A stretch of DNA of 64,000 nt. It comes from Candidatus Melainabacteria bacterium. GTDB lineage: Bacteria; Cyanobacteriota; Vampirovibrionia; 2-02-FULL-35-15. Made by a program: the position numbers and the translations under genes. The notes beneath the pieces were generated by a model that saw nothing but the letters and a program-made list of their open reading frames with translations, did not search any database and was not told the DNA's origin. Positions 1 through 7,421 of this stretch are shown piece by piece. Within the stretch, counting starts at the first letter, position 1. Each line of letters opens with the position of its first letter. Location: contig JACQBQ010000014.1 in the NCBI GenBank assembly GCA_016201905.1, forward strand, positions 1-64,000, written 5' to 3'.

Positions 1-249
1 AGTGCTAAGATGTTTGAGAAATTGTGTAAAATTAATTCAGCGGTCGAGAAGAACATCACTTGAAAATCTTCAACTCTCATCAAAAGAAAGATTTAGGAGC
101 ATAAAACCATGTCAGATTCCTTCCTTAAGTTGACACAGATGTCACAAGGTGAGTGAGCGAGACTTCGCCCTAAAAGGGCGAGGAACTTGTGCTTACCCAA
201 TAGATCATATTAAAGTGAATGAATTTTTGAGAGTGGTTGCTTGAGAAAG

Positions 250-270
250 TGCATTGCTAATGCATTTTTA
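250..270 (+). terminator. Possible intrinsic terminator at the left edge
   Basis: A 6-bp stem (TGCATT / AATGCA) with a 3-nt loop is followed directly by a run of five T on the plus strand. It would end a plus-strand transcript coming from positions 1-249 or from outside the window. That stretch holds no gene I recognise: only short open frames running in from the edge (to about 63 and 133) and small hairpins at 131-144 and 165-181. The stem is short, so this is tentative. Confidence 0.35.
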
Positions 271-277
271 TATTTCA

Positions 278-754
278 TTAGATGCGATCAAGCGCACCAT
301 GTACAGTTTTTTGCACTAAACGAAATAGCTTGTCACGATCCAACATATCTAGAAATAACTTTGCATCATCATCTGTTTTTGCAGCACTCTTAGAATATTC
401 TTCTATTGCTTCATCAAATACTATAAATATATAGGGTCTAGTCCGGGACTCTGCAAGTGGAACATATAAGTTACCAGAAGTTGTTATATTTTCTGAAGCT
501 GTTTCATCCTTAATATATTCTTCCCTTAAGTCATGAATTAATGAGCGTAATTTTTCATTATTTGTACCTTTCATATACTTTATCAAAATATTTTTAGCCA
601 AATTAGCAACTGGCTTGGTAATCTCATTTCTACATTCTTCCTGATCTATCTCTTGACTAAATGCTTTAAACCAAGTAGGGAGAGTTCTATCTTCTGATTT
701 GCAACCTAAAGCTCCACTTGCTCTTCTAGCTGTTACAGTACTAAGTCCAAACAT
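278..754 (-). CDS. Hypothetical protein, 158 aa
   Basis: I do not recognise the family. The start is well supported: an AAGGAGGT ribosome-binding site sits about 5 bases upstream of the ATG at 754. The protein looks soluble, with no signal peptide or membrane segment, is mostly charged and probably helical. Residues near 100-115 (around RPYIFIVFDEAIEEY) are the most hydrophobic part. It stands alone, with non-coding sequence on both sides, next to a decayed tRNA-Glu copy and a HEPN/MNT pair, so it may belong to a small accessory patch. Function unknown. Confidence 0.6.
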   Translation of the reverse strand: MFGLSTVTARRASGALGCKSEDRTLPTWFKAFSQEIDQEECRNEITKPVANLAKNILIKYMKGTNNEKLRSLIHDLREEYIKDETASENITTSGNLYVPLAESRTRPYIFIVFDEAIEEYSKSAAKTDDDAKLFLDMLDRDKLFRLVQKTVHGALDRI

Positions 755-835
755 ATTACCTCCTTAAATTTTTTAGATTCATCTTATCTATTAAAAGTAC
801 TACTGTTTATACTTTTAATCAAGTATTTTTATATT

Positions 836-915
836 ACCCCCCAACCGGATTTTCTGCCTTGGCAGACCTGTTGGTGGGGAACTGGTGTTACCGCCGTGAA
901 AGAGCGATGTCTTGT
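836..915 (-). pseudogene. Decayed, interrupted copy of tRNA-Glu
   Basis: The sequence matches the intact tRNA-Glu at 1655-1727. The 3' acceptor and T-arm part (836-850) and the T-arm to anticodon part (about 878-905, including the TTC anticodon context) are recognisable. The T-arm is interrupted by about 29 bases containing a TCTGCC-tt-GGCAGA palindrome, and the D-arm side is degraded. It cannot fold as a tRNA. Together with the intact gene it brackets the HEPN/MNT pair, so it is either a duplication scar or the far boundary of a small insertion. Confidence 0.75.
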
Positions 916-929
916 CCACACTATTTGAA

Positions 930-1316
930 TTAGGTATCTTTAATGTTTCCAAGTATTTTTTCCATTAAAATAGTATAAGTTTGAATCTTTGAATAAATCT
1001 CATTAGCAACTTCTTCTTTATATGTATGAGTTGTCTCATTTCTGCTATCTGTCATTTTTAAAAGACTTTCTGTTTCTTCTTCGTTACAGAGCCCCTGAGA
1101 AAGCATTTCACGAAAACAATCTTTTGGAGATCTTATATTTATTCCTTTTTTAATTTTTAAATATTCTTTAAAATATTTCCAAAAGGTATCAAATGTATAC
1201 TCAAACCTTTTAATAGTTGCATCCCTAATAATGACTGAATAAGGCTCTTTAAAAATTTCTTTTAATGAAACTAGAGCTTTTTTAGCATCTGTTTGTTTTA
1301 ATTCTAATCTTTCCAT
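930..1316 (-). CDS. HEPN-domain protein of a HEPN/MNT pair (putative RNase toxin)
   Basis: This 128-aa helical protein resembles the HI0074-type 'nucleotidyltransferase substrate-binding' family. It carries RNETTH at about residues 92-97, matching the R-x4-H motif that forms the ribonuclease site of HEPN toxins. It is the downstream gene of a two-gene unit: its ATG overlaps the end of the MNT gene by 13 bases, implying coupled translation. In described HEPN/MNT systems the MNT protein neutralises the HEPN RNase, in some cases by AMPylating it. Toxin activity here is inferred from the motif and pairing. A plain nucleotidyltransferase accessory role remains possible. Confidence 0.85.
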   Translation of the reverse strand: MERLELKQTDAKKALVSLKEIFKEPYSVIIRDATIKRFEYTFDTFWKYFKEYLKIKKGINIRSPKDCFREMLSQGLCNEEETESLLKMTDSRNETTHTYKEEVANEIYSKIQTYTILMEKILGNIKDT

Positions 1317-1597
1317 ATTTCTATGTCTTTCAATGCTTCATTTTTAAAATCTTCTGATACCTCATTAAAGTTTACTATTTCTACTTTATAAGGAATATTT
1401 GAATTTTCAATTTTTTCTTTAAGTAAAGAAATCTTGCTACTATCTATTTTACCTTTAGATATTAATCCAATGTCTACATCTGAACCAATATAATTGTCCC
1501 CCCTTGCCCTAGACCCAAATATAAATATTTTTACATTTTGGCTTTTTAGCTCGTCTAATACAAGCTTTTTTAATTGTGTAAGATATTTGTTTTCCAT
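1304..1597 (-). CDS. MNT-type minimal nucleotidyltransferase (antitoxin partner of HEPN)
   Basis: This 97-aa protein has the nucleotidyltransferase-fold signature GSRARG followed by SDVDIG at about residues 28-44, i.e. the GS-x(n)-DxD metal and nucleotide site. The length is normal for the stand-alone MNT family. It is the first gene of the pair and overlaps the HEPN gene that follows. The established role of such proteins is as antitoxin, through binding or AMPylation of the HEPN partner. The pair lies just downstream of tRNA-Glu (all on the minus strand), a common site for small mobile cassettes. Confidence 0.88.
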   Translation of the reverse strand: MENKYLTQLKKLVLDELKSQNVKIFIFGSRARGDNYIGSDVDIGLISKGKIDSSKISLLKEKIENSNIPYKVEIVNFNEVSEDFKNEALKDIEIWKD

Positions 1598-1654
1598 TTT
1601 TTGTGTAATTCATTTTTCTGACCACTGATTTCTCATCCTCTGATTCTCTGAAAA

Positions 1655-1727
1655 TACCCCCAACCGGATTCGAACCGGTGTTACCGCCGTGAAAGGGCGA
1701 TGTCCTAGGCCACTAGACGATGAGGGC
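1655..1727 (-). tRNA. tRNA-Glu (anticodon TTC)
   Basis: Read on the minus strand it folds as a complete cloverleaf: a 7-bp acceptor with two G-U pairs, the typical Glu D-arm, an anticodon loop CTTTCAC giving TTC, and a GGTTCGAATCC T-arm. The length is 73 nt with the discriminator base. No CCA is encoded. A degraded second copy lies about 0.8 kb away at 836-915. Confidence 0.95.
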
Positions 1728-1846
1728 AAAATTCAATAATCAGAAATCAGGGAATTAGAAAATCAGAAGAATCTAATGCATTAACAATTATAGGATTTGT
1801 CTGATTCATTCGGTAAATCCGATCCTGTGAAAGGAATTAGCCGAAA

Positions 1847-1871
1847 GAAGCGCAAACTTGTTTTGCGCTTC
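1847..1871. repeat. Perfect 10-bp hairpin upstream of tRNA-Glu
   Basis: GAAGCGCAAA and its exact complement are separated by 5 bases. No T-run follows on either side, so it is not a standard intrinsic terminator. It occupies the 240-bp gap between tRNA-Glu and the TPR-like gene at 1970. Similar isolated perfect hairpins crowd around the other minus-strand tRNA at 39921-39992. Confidence 0.6.
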
Positions 1872-1969
1872 ATAAACAAATGATTCTAGATTAATAAAGA
1901 AATAAATGCAAGATAAAAAACATACTAACAGCGGATTGCAATGAAACATGTAAAATTACTCTTAAGCTA

Positions 1970-2539
1970 ATGAAATCAAGAACTATAGTATTTACAGTCA
2001 TTTTAATTGCAAGCACATTTTATTTGGGTTTTTGGTGTAACTCATACTCTCAAACCTCATCAGGCAACAATATAAAACAAATTCAAGTTCCAAAAAAAGA
2101 ACCAGATCAAAAAATAAATCTCCCTGTTAGTGTTCAGGAAGATTCTCAAAACCAATTAGGCTTAATCTATTCGGTTAAAAAAATTGAAGAAGCATCTACT
2201 CTTATTAGAGATGGAAATATTCAAGAAGCTGAAAAAACACTTCTATCAATAAAAAACTGGTTAACTGAAGCGACGGATTTTCATTACAGTCTTTTTCAGG
2301 CACTAAGTAAACATTCTAAGACATTGTTTGAAAGTAAGATTGAAAAAGCACATGCATTAGACTTTGCACAGGTAAGAGATCAATCTTATTTTTTACTGGC
2401 TAAAGTTTATATAATTCAAAATAAATTTAAAGATGCAGTGAAACTCCTTGTGGAAATTGTAAAATCGCAGCCTGATTCAGCTCTAGCTCGTGAAGCTTAT
2501 AAAGCATTGCAGGAAATAAAGTTTTCGGATAAAACATGA
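1970..2539 (+). CDS. Secreted or membrane-anchored TPR-like protein
   Basis: The 189-aa product begins with a hydrophobic segment (about residues 6-24) that can act as a signal peptide or anchor. A short polar linker and an all-helical region with TPR spacing follow (for example residues 60-90 and 130-185, with A-x-A and FKDAVKLL patterns). TPR proteins hold other proteins together; no enzymatic motif is visible. The gene is alone on the plus strand, convergent with the pilus/sugar-transport run. Family and partner are unknown. No strong ribosome-binding site is visible before the ATG. Confidence 0.6.
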   Translation: MKSRTIVFTVILIASTFYLGFWCNSYSQTSSGNNIKQIQVPKKEPDQKINLPVSVQEDSQNQLGLIYSVKKIEEASTLIRDGNIQEAEKTLLSIKNWLTEATDFHYSLFQALSKHSKTLFESKIEKAHALDFAQVRDQSYFLLAKVYIIQNKFKDAVKLLVEIVKSQPDSALAREAYKALQEIKFSDKT

Positions 2540-2557
2540 ATTGTCTTAATTTTCTTA

Positions 2558-2623
2558 GCAGGCAGGTGTGCCCGAAAGTTTCGTATCCCGAAGGGTGAAA
2601 GAAACTGAAGGGCACCCTGCTGC
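2558..2623. repeat. Large imperfect palindrome between convergent genes
   Basis: About 66 bp can fold into one long stem: GCAGG...GTGCCC pairs with GGGCAC...CTGC with two bulges, and an inner AGTTTC/GAAACT stem lies inside. It sits between the convergent genes ending at 2539 and 2662. A run of A follows on the plus strand, but no T-run follows the stem in either direction of transcription, so it looks more like an interspersed palindromic element than a classic terminator. Termination by stem strength alone is possible. Confidence 0.6.
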
Positions 2624-2661
2624 AAAAAAATTAAAAACTGTAACTTTATGATGTATATAAA

Positions 2662-3486
2662 TCATTCTTTAATCCCAGTCATAGCAATTCCTTGCACAAA
2701 AGTTTTTTGAGCTATGAAAAATATTAGAATTATTGGAAGAATAATAATTGTAGTAGCAGCCATTAGCATTGCCCATTCGGTCCCTCCATGCTGAGCTTTA
2801 AACTGCTGTAGTACAAGTGACAATGTATATTGTTTTTGATCAATTAGATAAACTGAAGGTTTCATTAAATCATTCCAGGAAATGAGAAATTGAAAGAGGG
2901 CTACTACTGAGAGAGCAGGTTTTGAGAGCACTAGATAAATTTTTCTGTAAATTGTAAATTCAGAACATCCGTCAATAGAGGCAGCTTCATGCAGTTCATG
3001 TGGAATGGTCATGAAGAACTGTCTGAGTAGAAATATGTAAAAAGCATTGCCGCAAAAATATGGAGCTATTAATGGCAGGTAAGTTCCATACCAGCCAAGC
3101 TTTTGAAAAATAATAAACTGTGGTATTAAAGTTACCATCTCTGGAAGCATCATGGTGGACAGTGTTATGTAAAAAAATAGATCTCGAAATTTCCATTTTA
3201 AAACCGCAAAAGCATATGCTACTAAAGAGCATGAAAATAAGACACCAAGAACATTAACTGCTGAAAGTATAAGCGTATTTTTAAATGCACACAAAAGATC
3301 AACATATTGAAATGCTTTTATGTAATTATCCCAGGCAATAGGATTTGGAATCCATTTAATGTTATATGAATAAATTTGTTCTGGTGTTTTTAATGACGTT
3401 GATATCATCCAGAATAAAGGAATCAGAAACAATATGCTCAGGCACACCATAAAAAAATGTGTTAGGAGTTTAGTCGAAAATCTCAT
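2662..3486 (-). CDS. Carbohydrate ABC transporter permease (MalG family)
   Basis: This 274-aa inner-membrane protein has about six hydrophobic segments and the EAA loop of binding-protein-dependent permeases (EAASIDGCSEFTIYRKI, about residues 167-183), which docks on the ATPase. Length and N-terminal layout fit the MalG/UgpE/LacG group, which import sugars or glycerol-phosphate with a MalF-type partner, a MalK-type ATPase and a solute-binding protein. The ATPase lies in the same run at 6208-7344, but two pilus genes separate them. The MalF-type partner and the binding protein are not in the window. It starts 5 bp after the PilM-PilN gene ends. Substrate unknown. Confidence 0.9.
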   Translation of the reverse strand: MRFSTKLLTHFFMVCLSILFLIPLFWMISTSLKTPEQIYSYNIKWIPNPIAWDNYIKAFQYVDLLCAFKNTLILSAVNVLGVLFSCSLVAYAFAVLKWKFRDLFFYITLSTMMLPEMVTLIPQFIIFQKLGWYGTYLPLIAPYFCGNAFYIFLLRQFFMTIPHELHEAASIDGCSEFTIYRKIYLVLSKPALSVVALFQFLISWNDLMKPSVYLIDQKQYTLSLVLQQFKAQHGGTEWAMLMAATTIIILPIILIFFIAQKTFVQGIAMTGIKE

Positions 3487-3491
3487 AGTGA

Positions 3492-5078
3492 TTAAGTCTT
3501 CGGGTCAGTTTTTAATGGCTTGTCTTCTTTATTTTTATTTAGGGCAAGTTGTTTTTGAACATTTATATTTGTAGAAACCTGAAACTCTATTATATCTACT
3601 CCATCTTCTTGGGACTTCTTCAATGCAATAATTTGAGCTTTATCTAGAAGCTTTGCAGTATAATTTAAATTAATTGAAAAGTTAGCAACAGCATCGACGT
3701 TTAATGCTCTTCCAAAAATATTAATCGTGTCATTCCTGGCTTCCAGTCTGTCAATCCATAGTTCTTTTGGAGCCATATCGCCAATTTCACGCAATATCTT
3801 TGACCAGGGTTTTCTTTCATCAATCAATCCTGAAAAATATTCAGATTTAAGATTTAGAACTTTATTTGTCTTTTCGAAATTTAACAATTTTGTCAGGTGA
3901 TTTTGAACTAAATTAATTCTGCTTTCAGAGATAGACTCTTTGGCTTGGACATTGGGTGCTAAAAAGTTTTGAATAAACAGATTGATAAATATTGAGAACA
4001 AAATTACTAGTGCCGAAGCCAGGATAAATTTTGAAAATAGTGGATCAAGTGAATTTATAAATGTAAAAGGCAGTTTCATCTCTTTGACTTTGTTGGTCTG
4101 AGCTTTAGAAATATCTTTAAAAAGATCTTTTATTCCTTGTGTTTTACTCTCAGTTTTTGGTTTACTGGCAAGCAGTAAATTAGGTATTGAGTATGGGAAG
4201 TTATTGCTTGCTGCTAAACCCATACCAAGAGAAGTAATAATTTCACTGAGGCTGTTTCCTTGCAGAACTCTACCAGAATCAATAATATTTTGTGGAAGAG
4301 AGAAAGGCTGAATATTGTAAGGTATTTGAGATAGATTTGTTTCCTTGACAAAGGTGCCGGCAGTAAGGATTTTAGATATCTGCGCGCCTGCTAGTTGAGC
4401 TTGAATATAAGTCATCGATTGAAAGACTTGATCACTTAATTGGTGTGTTAAGAATAAGTGTTCATAGATGGGTTCTTGCCCTGACCAAACGACCAGCTCT
4501 GATCTTATTTGTGAAATCCAGAGTGTAGCAGTTAAATTGTTACTGGGCGTTGAACTGAAAAAAGATCCTAAGCCTAAAAATGAAGGACTTAAGGAAATGA
4601 GTTTTAGATTGCTGTTATTAGAAATAAGTTTTGCAATTTCTACCAGAGTCCTTTTAATGGAAATTCCTAAAACATCAAATCTTGTGATCCCATCAAGATC
4701 CTGTCTTCGAGTGTTGTTTAATGGTATCCATGTAACAATTTCATTTTCAGGATCTACATTAGCTTCCTGCGCTACTATCGAAATTATTTCATTTTGTGGA
4801 ATTGAAGCTGGTATTGTTACCGGAAGCAATTTAAAATATTGCATTGAATAGCCGATGGCACACTCTTTGGTTTTAATATTGAAGGCTTTAAGATTTTGTT
4901 TAAACAATGTTACTGTTTTATTTATGTCCTGTAAAACAGGAATATTTAACCTAAAGCCGCTTGTTATATTGATAGTATTTTTTGCAAATAAAATTTCTGA
5001 TGCAACAATATCATTTTCTGAGATTTCTATGCCCAATACTCTGTTTAGTTTTTTAGGATTGTTAGATTTAAAAACCAT
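3492..5078 (-). CDS. pilM: PilM-PilN fusion protein (type IV pilus alignment complex)
   Basis: The N-terminal part (about residues 1-300) looks like a PilM-type actin-like fold, starting with an IEIS nucleotide-binding-like strand. A single membrane segment (about 343-365) and a coiled-coil plus PilN-like ferredoxin-fold domain follow. In known systems PilM is cytoplasmic and binds the N-terminal tail of membrane protein PilN; here one chain would carry both. I start it at the ATG at 5078, which overlaps the preceding stop as TAATG; the frame extends upstream only to a TTG at 5105. It is adjacent to a prepilin peptidase, supporting a pilus or pseudopilus role. Domain calls are by pattern, not by search. 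Confidence 0.75.
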   Translation of the reverse strand: MVFKSNNPKKLNRVLGIEISENDIVASEILFAKNTINITSGFRLNIPVLQDINKTVTLFKQNLKAFNIKTKECAIGYSMQYFKLLPVTIPASIPQNEIISIVAQEANVDPENEIVTWIPLNNTRRQDLDGITRFDVLGISIKRTLVEIAKLISNNSNLKLISLSPSFLGLGSFFSSTPSNNLTATLWISQIRSELVVWSGQEPIYEHLFLTHQLSDQVFQSMTYIQAQLAGAQISKILTAGTFVKETNLSQIPYNIQPFSLPQNIIDSGRVLQGNSLSEIITSLGMGLAASNNFPYSIPNLLLASKPKTESKTQGIKDLFKDISKAQTNKVKEMKLPFTFINSLDPLFSKFILASALVILFSIFINLFIQNFLAPNVQAKESISESRINLVQNHLTKLLNFEKTNKVLNLKSEYFSGLIDERKPWSKILREIGDMAPKELWIDRLEARNDTINIFGRALNVDAVANFSINLNYTAKLLDKAQIIALKKSQEDGVDIIEFQVSTNINVQKQLALNKNKEDKPLKTDPKT

Positions 5079-6211
5079 TAGATTGTAATCATTATAATAA
5101 AACAAGCTACTGAAAGAAATGGAACAAAAGGAATATATTGTGAATGCTTTTCTTTTGAACTTTTAGTTGAAGCCTCAACAGCTCTAATTGTAAAATGACT
5201 TATTATAGCTAAGAAAGATGCAATAAATAACGTTAAGAATGCAGTCTTGAAGCCTAAAAAGACACTAATCAAAGCAAAAACTGTAATATCGCCTCCTCCT
5301 ATTGTTACTTTAGTGTTGTCGGGTTGGCTTACCTCCTCTTTGTCTTTATTGGAAAAAGAGTTAAAGAAATAAATTAATATCTCACAGACAAAATATATTA
5401 TTCCAACACCAGTAAACAAGAAATGTAACTTTTCAATATTGTGTTCTAAGAAAAATAATTTATAAAATTGATATAAAAGAACCAAAAGTAATATTAACCA
5501 TGAAGCCATTGATAATTTAGAATTTATTTTAAGCTTGGCAAGTAAAAAATAAGAAATTAGTGGTATGAAAATGAAATAAATGCTTTGGTTAAAATGAAAA
5601 AAAACAAGCCAGATTATTAGCGGTATGGAAACCAAGTTTATATTGAGCTTAAATCGTTTTATTAATGTAGAAAAAAAGTAAAGTAAGTCCATGAAAATAA
5701 AAGCAATACCAAGATGTGCAAAAGATAAGTACAGGGTCTCTCTGTGTAGAAAAAAACGAGAAATAAGAATAAATATAATTGCTGAGTAAGTAATTGTATG
5801 GGGAATAATCCTGTGCTTTAAATCAAACATAGAAAGCAGTATTAGAACCATGGTGAAAACCAGTGCAACAGTGATTTCCCGATAACAGTCATTTTTTGTC
5901 CATCCGGCGACAAAGACTGCCAGTGCTGCAAATGCAGTAACTACTTCTGAATAAAAACAATAAACATCAATCTTAGTCTTACAAAAAAAACACCTTCCGC
6001 CTAATAATAAAAAACTAACAATAGGAATATTCTGCCACCACGATAGATTTTTTTTGCAGTGAAAGCAGCAAGAAGGTCTAAAAATAAATGATTCATTGCT
6101 TTCGTAGCGATCAACCACAACCTTAAAAAAACTTCCTAAGCAGGAAGCTATTACAAAGATTAATGATCCTGAAATTAAAAATTCAAAACTAAATAATGAC
6201 ATAATACTCAT
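5078..6211 (-). CDS. pilD: Prepilin peptidase / leader peptidase (PilD-like)
   Basis: A polytopic membrane aspartic protease that cleaves and usually N-methylates type IV prepilins. The N-terminal cytoplasmic loop has paired CxxC motifs (C49/C52 and C74/C77). The catalytic aspartates are D130 in FDLKHRIIP and D308 in GGGD, the second inside the conserved GxGD motif. At 377 aa it is longer than the usual 250-290: extra hydrophobic segments lie between the two aspartates (about 190-290). Its ATG overlaps the stop of the ABC ATPase gene (ATGA), so the two are translationally coupled although functionally unrelated. Confidence 0.93.
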   Translation of the reverse strand: MSIMSLFSFEFLISGSLIFVIASCLGSFFKVVVDRYESNESFIFRPSCCFHCKKNLSWWQNIPIVSFLLLGGRCFFCKTKIDVYCFYSEVVTAFAALAVFVAGWTKNDCYREITVALVFTMVLILLSMFDLKHRIIPHTITYSAIIFILISRFFLHRETLYLSFAHLGIAFIFMDLLYFFSTLIKRFKLNINLVSIPLIIWLVFFHFNQSIYFIFIPLISYFLLAKLKINSKLSMASWLILLLVLLYQFYKLFFLEHNIEKLHFLFTGVGIIYFVCEILIYFFNSFSNKDKEEVSQPDNTKVTIGGGDITVFALISVFLGFKTAFLTLFIASFLAIISHFTIRAVEASTKSSKEKHSQYIPFVPFLSVACFIIMITI

Positions 6212-7344
6212 AGGTTTATTCGAGCACCAGAATCACCATGAAAATAATGTGCCTTATCTAAATTAATTGACACATTGATTTGAATGTTTCTTTCATAACT
6301 GTGATTTTCAAATACTTTAATTGAGAATGGAGCTTTATTATTTTTGGAATCTGGAGAAATAGCATTTGCATAAATTAAATATTCGTTGCCCAGCATTTCA
6401 AGCAGGTCTATTGTCGCCTGGAATATGATTTCTCCTGATTTTTGTTCATTTCTGGTTTCTATCGACAGAAGTGAAATATTCTCAGGCCTTATACCTAAAA
6501 TAATATTTTTATTCAGAAGATTTTTTTCCTGAAAAGACTTAACAAGATTATCCTTAACTTTTAATTTAAGAACCCTGCCAAGAAATGCAACCTTTGAATC
6601 ATCGATAAGTTTGAAATCAAAAAAATTCATTGCAGGGTTTCCAATAAACCCAGCGACAAAAGTGTTCACAGGATTGTTATAAATATCATTTGGTGTACCT
6701 ATCTGTTGGATTCTTCCTTTATTTAAAACAGCGATTTTATTTCCCATGGTAAGGGCTTCGATTTGATCATGGGTGACGTAGATAACTGTTGAAGACAAGG
6801 TTTTATGCAGTTTTAAAAGTTCTGCTCTCATCTGTGTTCTAAGTTTTGCATCTAGGTTACTTAAAGGTTCGTCCATTAAAAAAAGTTGTGGTTTCCTTAT
6901 TATTGCTCTGCCAAGAGCGACGCGCTGTCTTTCACCTCCGGAAAGTTCTTTAGGTTTTTTCATTAGATAATTTTTTATGCCAAGAAGCTCACTGGTTTCA
7001 TTTACTGCTTTATCGATTAAATCTTTACTTGTATTTTTCATTTTTAGAGGGAAAGCAAGATTTTCATAGACATTCATATGTGGATACAGAGCATAATTTT
7101 GAAAAACCATTGCTATATCACGATCCTTTGGAGGGAGATTATTTATTCCTTTGCTATTGATTTCAATTTCACCAATGCTCGGAGTTTCTAAGCCTGCAAT
7201 GATTCGTAAAATTGTTGATTTCCCTGAACCTGACGGACCAACCAGAACTATAAATTCACCTTCAGAGACTGTTATATTAATATCGTCTAAGATTTTAGTA
7301 TCTCCAAAGCTCTTTGAAATATTTTTTAATTGAAGTTTTGTCAT
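6208..7344 (-). CDS. Sugar ABC transporter ATP-binding protein (MalK/UgpC family)
   Basis: A 378-aa nucleotide-binding subunit. Walker A GPSGSGKS is at 36-43, the Q-loop at Q82, signature LSGGE at 134-138, Walker B LFLMDEP at 154-160 and the switch histidine H192. The C-terminal third (about 235-378) corresponds to the TOBE/regulatory domain typical of MalK, which sets this subfamily apart from short ABC ATPases. It should energise the MalG-type permease at 2662-3486. It overlaps the prepilin peptidase gene by 4 bp and lies about 75 bp downstream of the bioF-like gene. Substrate is not deducible. Confidence 0.93.
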   Translation of the reverse strand: MTKLQLKNISKSFGDTKILDDINITVSEGEFIVLVGPSGSGKSTILRIIAGLETPSIGEIEINSKGINNLPPKDRDIAMVFQNYALYPHMNVYENLAFPLKMKNTSKDLIDKAVNETSELLGIKNYLMKKPKELSGGERQRVALGRAIIRKPQLFLMDEPLSNLDAKLRTQMRAELLKLHKTLSSTVIYVTHDQIEALTMGNKIAVLNKGRIQQIGTPNDIYNNPVNTFVAGFIGNPAMNFFDFKLIDDSKVAFLGRVLKLKVKDNLVKSFQEKNLLNKNIILGIRPENISLLSIETRNEQKSGEIIFQATIDLLEMLGNEYLIYANAISPDSKNNKAPFSIKVFENHSYERNIQINVSINLDKAHYFHGDSGARINL

Positions 7345-7421
7345 CCCAGTTTCTGTTGGTTTAATAAAGTACTGTTCTATTTTACAGCGTTAGAGTTTTG
7401 AAGTAAAAAATCAGGTTATGC

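Noticed and set aside
1-249. Known structured RNA (RNase P, tmRNA, SRP or 6S RNA) at the left edge
   Set aside because: A terminator-like hairpin is present, but none of the conserved signatures of these RNAs was found.
836-915. Second functional tRNA-Glu
   Set aside because: The T-arm is interrupted by about 29 bases and the D-arm side is degraded, so no cloverleaf forms.
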